A stretch of DNA of 64,000 nt from Fremontodendron californicum (GCA_030761205.1 JAULJL010000027.1:20400501-20464500); one strand, 5' to 3'; shown: positions 35,444 to 46,287, counted from the stretch's first letter. Translations and numbers: made by a program. The notes: a model not told the origin generated them from the sequence alone.

Positions 35444-36842
35444 TGATGCACCCAAAAGAGTGTATCTTATTTAACCTTGCACTTAAAAAGAATCAATTGT
35501 AAAGTATAGTGATTAGCAAGGGTCGAGTCCTCAGGGATTGGGTTTTAGTTTATAAGTTAAAAGTTTAAAACTTAAATTCAAGGAAAACAAAAGAAAAGAG
35601 GGTTTTGAAATAGTTTTAAAAATAAGCAAACAAGAAAAGTAAGACGCAAGTAAGAAATAAGAAATCAAATATGAGAGAAATATGGTTAAGGTTTCATTCT
35701 CCACCACTAGACATCATTAAGAATCAATTTCATATCTATCAACATTAATTAGCTATCAAAGTTAACAACCGTAGATAACAACAAGCTCTGTTACCCCAAT
35801 CTTTCCTTAGTTCGTCGTTAAATAGAACAAGCTCTCTATTTAATCTCTAACTATCAAACAACCTAGAATAAGCTCTCTAAATTCAATTTAATAGCAGCTT
35901 TATGATGAGAAAGATAGGTTGATCTAAGCAACAAACACATAAGCTCGGATTGTTCAACTTAGGTTATGTTCCACTTTGCAATTATTGAAAACTTGACCAT
36001 AATCATTAATCACAAATTGCTATTTATGAATAGGAAATCAAGATAATTACACGGATCAAGACTCCTAAACTAGCATTAGACAATTATCAAGATTTATCTA
36101 GTTGGCCACCTAAACAAATCAAAACATCATCATGAGCAATTTTAATGGAAGAACATAAGCAACTTTGATAGAAAACAATGATATATAGATTCTGAAAATT
36201 AATTACATAACATGTCTAGGGCTTTGAAATCACCCTTAACCAAATAAAAGTTTAGCCTAGCATAGGCGTTGTAAACATAAACATAAAATTAAAGAGAATC
36301 TAAGAAGAAAATAAAAGAAAGAAAGAAGAAGAAGAAGAATATTAATTATCCAGCCTCTTGCTCTCTCAAAAACAAAGAAACAAAGAAGAAATCAGAATTT
36401 GATGCTTGGGAAAGTCTCAATTTCGTATGCCCCCTTGGTCTATATTTATAGGCAATAGCTAGGGCATCAAACAAGTGAATTTCAGCTCTCTCCCTTCAAT
36501 AAATGCTGACTTGTGGCTAAAGTTAAGGAAAAGTGGCTGACTTTTGTGTTTTATAAAGTAGGAAAGTTTTAGTCAAAGCACTCTTTAATGAAGAGAGATT
36601 ACAAACTTGCAGGCTGATTTAATTCTCCAACTTTGACTAGGATTAGCTTTAAGGAAAGATACTTGCAATTAATGCAATTAATGCAAGTTGACAGCCACTA
36701 ATCCTTCTTTGACAAGGATAAACATAAATGTAAGCTAGGGTGTTAAGAAAAAGTTGTCATTTACGGCTAGGGTTTTTTTCTGCCACTAGGGTTTTTAGGG
36801 AGATATTCCAATGCCGATTTGGATGACCATTTATTATCCGAT
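35444..36842 (-). repeat. E2 5' LTR, R/U5 part
   Basis: Shares the R1 LTR end (TGATGCACCC...CATAGGCGTTGTAAACAT). It diverges completely beyond about 36360 and has no minisatellite units. TATA-like TATATTTATA (plus orientation) lies near 36441-36450. It is cut at CCGAT by E5 and continues at 45741. Confidence 0.82.
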
Positions 36843-38711
36843 TGATGCACCCAAAAGAGTGTATCTTATTTAACCTTGCACTAAAAAGATCAATTGTAAG
36901 TATAATGATTAGCAAGGGTCGAGTCCTCAGGGATTGGGTTTTAATCTATGAGTTATTAGTTTATAACTTACGTTCAAAGAAAACAATAAAAGAAAAGGGG
37001 TTTTTGAAGCCAGATTTAAACTAAAGTAAATAATAAGAATAAGATGCAAGGCGGTATAACCAGCCAATAAAAATATACATACTAAATTAGGCGGTATAAC
37101 CAGCCAATAAAAATATATATACTAAATTAGGCGGTATAACCAGCCATTAAAAATAAAACAAAGTTAATATACAAATTAGGCGGTATAACCAGCCAATAAA
37201 AATAAATATAATTTTAAAAATAAGCAAACTAGAAAAGTAAGAAAACAAGTAAGTAAGAAGAATCAAATATGAAAAATATGGTTAAGGTTTCATTCTCCAC
37301 CACTAGACATCATTAAGAATCAATTTCAGATCTATCAATATCAACAAACTATCACAGTTAACAACCGTAGATAACAACAAGCTCTGTTATCCCAATCTTT
37401 CCTTAGTTTGTCGTTAAATAGAACAAGCTCTCTATTTAATCTCTAACCATTAAACAACCTAGAATAAGCTCTCTAAATTCAATTTAATGGCAGCTTTATG
37501 ATGAGAAAGATAGGTTGATCTAAGCAACAAACACATAAGCTCGGATTGTTCAACTTAGGTTATGTTCCACTTTGCAATTATTGAAAACTTGACCATAATC
37601 ATTAATCACAAATTGCCACTTATGAATAGGAAATCAAGACAATTACACGGATCAAGACTCCTAGACTAGCAATAGATAATTATCAAGATCTATCTAGTTG
37701 TACACCTAAATAAATCATGACAACATCATTACAATTCTTGTAGAAGAACATAAGCAACTTTGATAGAAAATTAATGATAGATGGAATCTGAAAATCAATC
37801 ACAAAATATGTCTAGGGCTTTGAAATCATCCTTAACAAAATAGAAGTTTAGCCTAGCATAGGCATTGTAAACATAAACATAAAATTAAAGAGAATCTAAG
37901 AAGGAAATAAAAGAAAGAAGAAGAAGAAGAAAATAAAGAAAAAGAAAACTAGAGAAAAGAAAGAAGAAGAAAACTTAGAGAATTTTATTTCAATGGCTAA
38001 TATCCTACCAATGTACAATACCTCATACAATCATCCAAGACCCTCTATTTATACACATTTTGGAGGACTAAATGACAAGAGACAAGATTTACAAATTTCA
38101 AAGGTAGGTATAATAGGTGGGTGCATTTTTCTAACAATTTTCGTCATATTGTATGACAATTTTGATTAGCCAAATTGATGGTCGATTTTGTTAATATTGG
38201 AAGCTTGATCTGATCACATGGTCTTCTAGAAAAATGTTCCCCTATTAGTTAGTGATCCATAGCCGTTGGAATCAGCTCATTTTCTGATGTGGATCAGAAG
38301 ATATGAGCAAAATACCAAAACAGGTCAGCACAGACGTCATTGCACATCAGCCAACTTGATGGTCAATTTCGCTAGGGAAAACTACTCCCTTTCAAGAAGT
38401 GTAAAACATGAAAAAGTTAGATATGCCTCTTAACTTTGCACGGTTAAAATTTCAGCCTTATTGCTTCAGTGAAACTCCAGATATAGCTGATATGGAAAAA
38501 GGTGTCGGAACTGGAACTGAACTGAATTTGCCCTTAATTGTTGATTTAACCTAGTAATCTGAAATCACTCAAAGAAACTCGTAAAAAAACACCAAATTAC
38601 ATAAAAATATAAAAGATCATAAACACAATTAGACTAAGCAATAATAACTCGTATTTGACACAAAACAATAATAAAACATAACTAAAAACTATATAATTAT
38701 ACGAGTTATCA
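36843..38711 (-). repeat. E5 3' LTR
   Basis: 1,869 bp with four minisatellite units (about 37050-37205) and a single U3 block. Confidence 0.92.
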
Positions 38712-40449
38712 CACCCCCACACTTAGATTGTTGCTAGTCCTCGAGCAAAAACAAATAAAAATAAAATAAGAAAATCTAATCTAATCCACTTTCGTAGGAA
38801 ATCACGGTGGCACTTAGCATGTGACACAAGCCTTTAAACCCCTAGGTGTCCCTAGTGGACGAGTTTAGTCTCGTGAGGGTTTACTAGAACGATACCCACA
38901 AACATTGAAAAACTAAAATATAAATAAACTACATATACTAAAAATATTTACTCCTAATCCTTTCAATACACATTAGAGACAATCTTTGAACAAGTCTTAT
39001 AAACTAATCAATAGCTTAAAGAATTTCACAAAAAATCATGCTTGAATGTAAATTGTTTGAGTTAAGCCAATATTAACATAACATATTTCAATCAAAATAG
39101 TGCATATTCAAACTTAATCTCAACTACTCACATGGGATACTCTCATGATTTTCATTCTTTAAAGTAGTGGTAAAGTGTTTACACTCAATCAATCTCATGA
39201 AAACAGTTCTACCATATTCTTGCTTGTCCACCTATTCTCCACTATTTAGATCATATAACTTCATGAATCAAGAGGTCTTTAATCAAGGTTGTAATGGGGC
39301 CAAGGGGTTTGTAATGTGGTTGAAGAACAAAAGGATAAAGATATCACAAAGGTTCCAAAGAGTTCATAAAGTTTAGAGACATAATAAGATCATACAAAGA
39401 AACTTCTCAAAACTCTTTACAAGTACATAGTCACCTAGGCCGGATATTCATGTTGGGCCTTTTCTTCATTCTAAACAACTTTGTAACATCTTTTTCTTTT
39501 TCCCCAAATTCAAGAGATGATTCATATATATATATATATATTTTTTTTACATAGGAATGTATTTGCCAGTATTCCATTTCTTTTTTTTTTTTCTCTTGAC
39601 TTTTCTTTTCTTTCCCCCCCACACTTATTTCTTGTTTCTAACCCAAATTTTCAATAGATCTTCCTTGTCTTTGCAACTTGTCTCAAACATGCTAATTCAT
39701 CTTTGGAACAAAGGTAAGGATATAAGTATATTTAGGTTAGGGACAAGTTATGGTTACCAAAGAGATAGCTTATTCAATGTAGGCTCAAATTGGTTCACTA
39801 AGGGTGTGTTCTCTTGGAACATCAATAAGGGATGGCTGTTTGGCCCTGGCTAAAAATCCTAATGCCTCTATCATATTCATGTTGTCACATGCATCAATAT
39901 AGTCTCAACAAGGTTTAAAGCAAGTTCTAGAGAATCATGTAATCATAAGAGCACTCAAGAAAGAAATTAGATTGATTTATATAATGCATCAATCATTATA
40001 GGCTCAAAAACTCACAAGGATGATTATACAAGTCAGATTAAGTCTAAACATGCTTCTTTCTCAATCAACATATCATATTAACATTGGCTCATAAAAAGGT
40101 TGATATCAAGCTCAATTCTCATGAAAATCTTCTCACTAATAAATCTATTTTAGACTTATGCAATTCATATCTCATCATAGTATTGAAAAGGAACTAAAAC
40201 ACACTAAAAATAATAATAAAGACTCATAAAAAAAAATAGTAGACAAAAATAAAAGAAATCCTAAATCGTTCCCCCCACACTTAATTCTTACATTGTCCTC
40301 AATGTAAGTCTATTAACCCAAATGAAAGAATCATGTGTAAGAGAAAAGAACTAATAACATAAGAATAGGAACAACTAAGACTCAAAACAAAACAAACTCA
40401 TGCAACCTAAATAATCCTAAAATACTAAACAAAAATTAACAAGTAAACA
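38712..40449 (-). other. E5 3' non-coding region
   Basis: The polypurine tract is next to the LTR (ACCCCCACACTTAG, 38713-38726). Internal polypurine-like runs lie near 39614-39625 and 40270-40280. TA microsatellite near 39525. No gene is seen. Confidence 0.75.
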
Positions 40450-40670
40450 TAAAAAGATTAAAATCAAACTGACAAGGTCTGTCTCAAGTCTCTCTTACTC
40501 AGACCTTGTTCAGAATGAATACTTCTAAATTGCTTAAAACACAACAAACTTTTTTTTTTTTTTTTTGAAACGAAGAAATCAAACTGACAAGGTATGTCTC
40601 AAGTCTCCCTTACTCAGACCTTGTTCAGAATGAATACTTCTAAATGGCTTAAAACACAACAAATTTTTTT
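40450..40670 (-). repeat. Tandem repeat, two units, downstream of the E5 LOG gene
   Basis: Same unit as 1564-1920 and 26977-27190. Confidence 0.85.
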
Positions 40671-40824
40671 TTTTAAATTAGCAAAATATGTCCCTTACCC
40701 CCTACTAAAATATGACATTGTCCCCAATGTCAAATTTTAAAGGTAGAATTTAGGAGATATTACCTGCAGAGGTTGCTAACCACTTATTATAACTGAGAGA
40801 TAACAAACAAAATGTTAGATAATG

Positions 40825-41472
40825 TCACAAAGACAAAGTGCAATCCACTCCTTGCTCGTCCATATCTCTTTTTCTTTTTCCGAGCGTTTGCGAAACAACC
40901 GTAGCAGATAAAAACTCATAAGCTTGGAGCTTTTTGAGTAAATCTTCAATGGTTGTAGCAGAAATTATGGTTCTCCTTGCCTCTGAAAACATGAATCCAT
41001 TTTCCACAGCATTATCTAAATATGAAAGAAAATTACTAAAATAACCATTAATATTAAGCAAACCAATGGGTTTCTTATTTGTGACCAAAGATGACCAAGA
41101 AGCCACGCAAGCTATTTCTTCCAATGTACCCAGACCTCCTGGTAAAGCAATGAATGCATCGGCAGAATGGTACGTGATTGTTATCCGTTCAGGGATACTC
41201 CAGACTTGTATTTCCTTACCCAAGGTAGGTCCACAAAAATCTGTGAATAGTTTTGGCACGATTCCTATAACTGGACTTCCTCCGGCGTGTGCTGCTGTAG
41301 CGACTGCTCCCATTAAACCCGTACTACCACCTCCATAAATCAACTGGATCTTTTGTTGGGCAAGTATTACTCCAACTCTTATGGCTTCATCAGCGAATAT
41401 GTTATTTTTCCCTGGATAAGCACCTCCAAATACACAAATTTTTTTAATGCGCTGGGACGAAGTACTTTCCAT
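40825..41472 (-). CDS. LOG: LOG-family cytokinin riboside 5'-monophosphate phosphoribohydrolase, intact cargo gene
   Basis: 215 codons, open, no introns. Family members cleave cytokinin nucleotides to active free base plus ribose 5-phosphate in the cytosol. Visible: KICVFGGAYPG (11-21), glycine-rich YGGGSTGLMG (46-55), conserved Arg96 in the IPER segment, and the signature PGGLGTLEE (111-119) with its catalytic Glu. The usual plant form is PGGYGT, and the Lys normally two positions after the Arg region is not conserved, so this is a divergent LOG. Residues 187-215 form an extra tail with a basic cluster GKRKR (198-202) ending DCTLSL, which could be a nuclear signal. It has its own TATA-like box 41 bp upstream. 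Activity is untested. Annotated as LOG by motif only. Confidence 0.85.
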   Translation of the reverse strand: MESTSSQRIKKICVFGGAYPGKNNIFADEAIRVGVILAQQKIQLIYGGGSTGLMGAVATAAHAGGSPVIGIVPKLFTDFCGPTLGKEIQVWSIPERITITYHSADAFIALPGGLGTLEEIACVASWSSLVTNKKPIGLLNINGYFSNFLSYLDNAVENGFMFSEARRTIISATTIEDLLKKLQAYEFLSATVVSQTLGKRKRDMDEQGVDCTLSL

Positions 41473-41512
41473 TTTTTTTTCGAGTGCCTGAAAGAGAATG
41501 AGTACATGGTGT

Positions 41513-41520
41513 AATATATA
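41513..41520 (-). promoter_or_regulatory. TATA-like box, E5 LOG gene
   Basis: CTCTATATATTACACC on the element strand, 41 bp before the ATG. Confidence 0.45.
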
Positions 41521-41741
41521 GAGGACTGAGTAGTGAATCAGACAAGAGTAATAATGTCGCCGAAAGTGTATCTGACCTGTCAGAAGAAAATGTTAACCTA
41601 AAAAAAGATTTTTGCGTGATTTCAGGAAGAAAATCAAAAAGAGAACAAAAATCAACCGTAAAAGTCAAGAGTAATAGTGTCGCCGAAAGTGTATTTGGCA
41701 TCTTCCTCTGGTTTTACGTCCAGAAACGGCTTAAACGCCTT

Positions 41742-42278
41742 CTATGAGTCGAGGATATGCTTCCCATCCAGTTTTCTTACAAGCTGGCAAACAGGGTCTT
41801 TTAACATCAGATTCCCAAGATGTTGCCATTCCCTTTGGAATTGCGGCCATAAATCAAGAATTTCTCTTTGTACGTCTCCACTAGGATGCGTCTCAAGAGA
41901 AAGTTGGATATTACCCAAATTCTCCTTACTCAGTCCATCCTTAATGAATTCAATTTTATCATCTCGATTAGAGGACGGAATCCCAATAGAACGACATTTA
42001 CCGTTACACGTCCATCGTGCACATTTGTGGCAATTTGAACTCATGCGCTTTGCTTGTCGCTTCTTTGCAAAAGTTCTTCTACCTGTACCTGGTAAATGCA
42101 AAACAGGAAGATATTCATCTTCACGTACCTTGGCTTCAATTATCCAACGTATGTCTTCAGGAATCCCTTTGTGCATAAGCATTCTTAATCTTTCAAATCG
42201 AACTTGGTAAAGCTTCAGTAAAATATTTCGAGGAAAAGGAGGAAATCGTTTCTGCAATCTTGTGAGAATATCATCCAT
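41742..42278 (-). CDS. Betaflexivirus-like cysteine-rich nucleic-acid-binding protein, cargo gene copy 3
   Basis: 178 codons, open. Cys83, His84, Cys86, Cys91 and Cys95 follow a basic run (residues 67-78). The IEFIKDGL block lies at about 109-116, and the C-terminal 60 residues are rich in Leu, Trp and charged residues. It lies 508 bp downstream of gag, and its stop is 269 bp before the LOG ATG. In E1 and E3 that gap is about 365 bp; E5 has lost about 100 bp from it. It has its own TATA-like box at 42326-42333. The proposed relationship is to the 3'-proximal RNA-binding proteins of carla/vitiviruses. In those viruses this protein binds nucleic acid and can counter RNA silencing; whether this copy does so is unknown. 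Confidence 0.62.
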   Translation of the reverse strand: MDDILTRLQKRFPPFPRNILLKLYQVRFERLRMLMHKGIPEDIRWIIEAKVREDEYLPVLHLPGTGRRTFAKKRQAKRMSSNCHKCARWTCNGKCRSIGIPSSNRDDKIEFIKDGLSKENLGNIQLSLETHPSGDVQREILDLWPQFQREWQHLGNLMLKDPVCQLVRKLDGKHILDS

Positions 42279-42325
42279 CCTGAAAAAAAAAATGAAAAAA
42301 ATTGAAAGAGAAATTGGAAGAGAAA

Positions 42326-42333
42326 TTTATATA
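42326..42333 (-). promoter_or_regulatory. TATA-like box, E5 178-codon gene
   Basis: TATATAAA on the element strand, 48 bp before the ATG. Confidence 0.45.
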
Positions 42334-42399
42334 CAATATCAGTTTTGTGGGTAGCTGATGGAACTGATTTAAATAATCACGGAGTACCGTTATCCGCCA

Positions 42400-42415
42400 T
42401 TTAACCGCGGTTAAA
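42400..42415. repeat. 16-bp perfect palindrome upstream of the E5 178-codon gene
   Basis: TTTAACCGCGGTTAAA. In E1 and E3 the centre reads CCGGGG and symmetry is lost. Confidence 0.8.
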
Positions 42416-42785
42416 AAAAATTAAAAATTATATTTACATCTAGTTATTTTCAAAACAAGGATCAGAAAGAAAAACAACATAAAAAGACTCAAAAACAAAC
42501 ACTCTAAATAAAATCCTAAATTCTTCCCCCCCCCACATAATTCTTACATTGTCATTAATGTAATGCTATTAATCCCAAATGAAAGAATCATGTGTAAGTG
42601 AAAAGAACTAATAAACAAAATAAACTTATGCAGCCTAAATGAACTTAGAAACACTAAACACAATTAGCAAAGAAACATAAGAAAAAGATAAAGAAAAAGA
42701 GAGCAAATCTGAGGATGGCAGTTTGGCAATGCTTTCACTAATTAGGCTGCCTCCCCCAATTAGCACTTGATTTAGTGTTTTGAAC

Positions 42786-43725
42786 CTAACCAACACCCCT
42801 TCTTGGCATTTTAGGCTTGTCAGGCTCATACATGAAATTTCCCAAATTTATGCGTTTGAGAGGAAGCTTTTTTTGCACAACAGTGGATGCATTCTCCATT
42901 ACAAGTATTATTCCATCATCCTTTGTGGTGCATATGTCATCGAGGAATGGAGCATATTTTGATACTTGTTGAATGACCTCCACAAACAAGTTGTTTAAGG
43001 TTTCCGGCATGTGTTGTTCATGTACTTCCTCCTTGAACTTTGCAAATCTACTAGGAAAAGGTGGAGAAGAAACATTAGTAAAAAGTGAAACCTTAAACGT
43101 TACCTCAGGTGCCGAAATACTCTTATTTGGATCTTTGGCTTCATTATCCTCAAGAATAGAATCCATCTCTAATTTTGTTTCATCCTCATCTTGTTCCTCA
43201 TTCTTCAAGGTCACAATAGTAGCATTCTCCTTTGGGTTAACCATCGTTTGGGCTGGGAGTTCTTCAGATCTTTGTGCTACCCATCCCACCATACTACTAG
43301 CCAATTGGCTCATTTGCTTTTCCAAACTCTGGATGCTTGCCCTTGTTTCCTGTTGAAATTGCAAAGAATCAGTAACAAGAGAATAGACAAGATCTTCTAA
43401 AGAAGTACCTGAGTTTTGAGTCATATGTGGTGGTTGAAAAAGATCTGGTTCTTGAGACCATGATTGATTGAAGCTAGATGGATGAGTGTAATTGGCATAA
43501 GGATCTACTTCTTGGTAATTTTTCGAATAGCCATAATTAGTATGATCCCGCCATCCCTCATGGTAAGTGTTTGAGTAATGGATCATACTGTTGGTCTTGG
43601 AATACTTGATGGCCTTGACATCCTCCCATGGCCAATTGTTGAACTGAGGAGGTGAGATTGGCTTGTTGATTCTCCATGTTTATGTATGCCACCAACTCTT
43701 CAAGTGTTAGATTGCTCAATTCCAT
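42786..43725 (-). pseudogene. R1 gag-like ORF (E5), 1-bp insertion
   Basis: The conserved ATG is at 43725-43723. An extra G near 43580 (GAGTAATGGATCATAC, where other copies have GAGTAATGATCATAC) shifts the frame after about 48 codons. The remaining 266 codons are open from an internal Met at 43586. The N-terminal block MELSNLTLEELVAY and the end KMPRRGVG are as in the other copies. Like them it has no capsid domain, zinc knuckle, protease or polymerase. Confidence 0.8.
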
Positions 43726-43841
43726 TGTTTTTTTTTTTTTTTTTTAAATTTGAAAAGAAAAACTTGTATGTACAAGAAAATAAAAATAATTAGAACTGAA
43801 AATAAGAATAAACCAAGTAACAAATAAACTAAAGAAAGCAA

Positions 43842-43859
43842 TCCCCGGCAACGGCGCCA
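43842..43859 (-). other. Primer binding site, tRNA-Asp type (E5)
   Basis: TCCCCGGCAACGGCGCCA in plus orientation, 6 bases from the 5' LTR. Confidence 0.8.
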
Positions 43860-43865
43860 AAAATT

Positions 43866-45735
43866 TGATGCACCCAAAAGAGTGTATCTTATTTAACCTT
43901 GCACTAAAAAGATCAATTGTAAATATAATGATTAGCAAGGGTCGAGTCCTCAGGGATTGGGTTTTAATCTATGAGTTATTAGTTTATAACTTACGTTCAA
44001 AGAAAACAATAAAAGAAAAGGGGTTTTTGAAGCCAGATTTAAACTAAAGTAAATAATAAGAATAAGATGCAAGGCGGTATAACCAGCCAATAAAAATATA
44101 CATACTAAATTAGGCGGTATAACCAGCCAATAAAAATATATATACTAAATTAGACGGTATAACCAGCCAATAAAAATAAAACAAAGTTAATATACAAATT
44201 AGGCGGTATAACCAGCCAATAAGAATAAATATACTTTTAAAAATAAGCAAACTAGAAAAGTAAGAAAACAAGTAAGTAAGAAGAATCAAATATGAAAAAT
44301 ATGGTTAAGGTTTCATTCTCCACCACTAGACATCATTAAGAATCAATTTCAGATCTATCAATATCAACCAACTATCAAAGTTAACAACCGTAGATAACAA
44401 CAAGCTCTGTTATCCCAATCTTTCCTTAGTTTGTCGTTAAATAGAACAAGCTCTCTATTTAATCTCTAACCATTAAACAACCTAGAATAAGCTCTCTAAA
44501 TTCAATTTAATGGCAGCTTTATGATGAGAAAGATAGGTTGATCTAAGCAACAAACACATAAGCTCGGATTGTTCAACTTAGGTTATGTTCCACTTTGAAA
44601 TTATTGAAAACTTGACCATAATCATTAATCACAAATTGCCACTTATGAATAGGAAATCAAGACAATTACACGGATCAAGACTCCTAGACTAGCAATAGAT
44701 AATTATCAAGATCTATCTAGTTGTACACCTAAATAAATCAAGACAACATCATGAACAATTCTTGTAGAAGAACATAAGCAACTTTGATAGAAAATTAATG
44801 ATAGATAGAATCTGAAAATCAATCACAAAATATGTCTAGGGCTTTGAAATCACCCTTAACCAAATAGAAGTTTAGCCTAGCATAGGCATTGTAAACATAA
44901 ACATAAAATTAAAGAGAATCTAAGAAGGAAATAAAAGAAAGAAGAAGAAGAAGAAAATAAATAAAAAGAAAACTAGAGAAAAGAAAGAAGAAGAAAACTT
45001 AGAGAATTTTATTACAATGGCTAATATTCTACCAATGTACAATACCTCATACAATCATCCAAGACCCTCTATTTATACACATTTTGGAGGACTAAATGAC
45101 AAGAGACAAGCTTTACAAATTTCAAAGGTAGGTATAATAGGTGGGTGCATTTTTCTAACAATTTTCATCATATTGTATTACAATTTTGATCAGCCGACTT
45201 GATGGTCGATTTTGTCAATATTGGAAGCTTGATCTGATCACATGGTCTTCTAGAAAAATGTTCCCCTATTAGTTAGTCATCCATAGCCGTTGGAATCAGC
45301 TCATTTGCTGATGTGGATCAGAAGATATGGGCAAAATACGAAAACAGGTCAGCACAGACGTCATTGCACATCAGCCAACTTGATGGTCGATTTTGCTAGG
45401 GAAAACGACTCCGTTTCAAGAAGTGTAAAACATGAAAAAGTTAGATATGCCTCTTAACTTTGCACGGTTAAAATGTCAGCCTTATTTCTTCAGTGAAACT
45501 CCAGATATAGCTGATATGGCAAAAGGTGTCGGAACTGGAACTGAACTGAATTTGCCCTTAATTGTTGATTTAACCTAGTAATCTGAAATCACTCAAAGAA
45601 ACTCGTAAAAAAACACCAAATTACATAAAAATATAAAAGATCATAAACACAATTAGACTAAGCAATAATAACTCGTATTTGACACAAAACAATAATAAAA
45701 CATAACTAAAAACTATATAATTATACGAGTTATCA
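43866..45735 (-). repeat. E5 5' LTR
   Basis: 1,870 bp with four minisatellite units (44073-44230), a single U3 block and a TATA box at 45070-45077. Confidence 0.92.
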
Positions 45736-45740
45736 CCGAT

Positions 45741-46093
45741 ATAGGCCCATGACCAGCCGTTGGAAAGGTAATCAAGTGATCTTCAAAAGTCAAGAAGTAA
45801 GTTTCTTCGAATAAAGAGTCCAACATCATGTTTTCTTAGCAACAAGCTCCGAAACTCAAATCTGACTTCTTGCTTTGCACCAAGAATTTGATCTTTTTGA
45901 CTCCCAACTCTTTTTCCATCTTGTGATTGTGATTTTGTAAGCTCTTTAACATCCTAATTGACATGTTTTGACTTCATCTCCTCCAAAATACCTACAAAGC
46001 ATAAAAACCTAGTAAAATGTCAAGGAAGTAAGAATCAAAGCACAAAGTATAAAGAAATTAAATAGGAAAATGTATGAAATTAAGCACTTATCA
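45741..46093 (-). repeat. E2 5' LTR, U3 tip (continues from 36842)
   Basis: It directly follows the E5 TSD and ends CACTTATCA. It is unrelated to the U3 of R1 LTRs, although the R/U5 parts match. Confidence 0.7.
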
Positions 46094-46287
46094 ACTCCCA
46101 AGTCTTTTTAATCTTGTGATTGTGATTTTGTATGCTCTTTAATATCCTAATTGACATGTTTTGACTTTATCTCTTCCAAAATACCTACAAAGCATAAAAA
46201 CCTAGTCAAATGTCATGGAAGTTAAGAATCAAAACACAAAGTATAAGGAAATTCAATAGGAAAATGCATGAAATTAAGCACTTATCA
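46094..46287 (-). repeat. Second copy of the E2 LTR tip
   Basis: A 194-bp direct repeat of 45900-46093, about 93% alike by eye and ending in the same CACTTATCA. Either a tandem duplication or a remnant of another LTR of the same subfamily. Confidence 0.75.

Larger units (their letters stand above)
36843..45735 (-). mobile_element. E5: complete R1 element with LOG and 178-codon cargo
   Basis: Both LTRs (36843-38711 and 43866-45735) have TG...CA ends. The TSD is CCGAT (36838-36842 and 45736-45740). Polypurine tract, primer site, gag-like ORF and both cargo genes are present. The two LTRs differ at about 35 positions by eye, near 2%, so it is older than E4 and E6. This is the best-preserved cargo element here: both cargo ORFs are open and only gag carries a 1-bp insertion. 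Confidence 0.93.
7027..46093 (-). mobile_element. E2: Athila-like Ty3/gypsy element, opened by three later insertions
   Basis: Reconstructed from pieces on the minus strand: 5' LTR (45741-46093 plus 35444-36842, split by E5), tRNA-Asp primer site (35420-35437), gag-protease-RT start (35336-32535), interruption by E3, RT-RNase H-integrase (about 11098-8568), and 3' non-coding region to 7027 where E1 is inserted. Protein continuity supports the joining. The right part ends in the conserved stretch SKWVSPVQV of the RT N-terminus. The left part resumes a few residues later at VPIRIQTGWRVCIDYRKLN. The coding total is about 1,775 codons, near full length for an Athila gag-pol. Confidence 0.85.
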
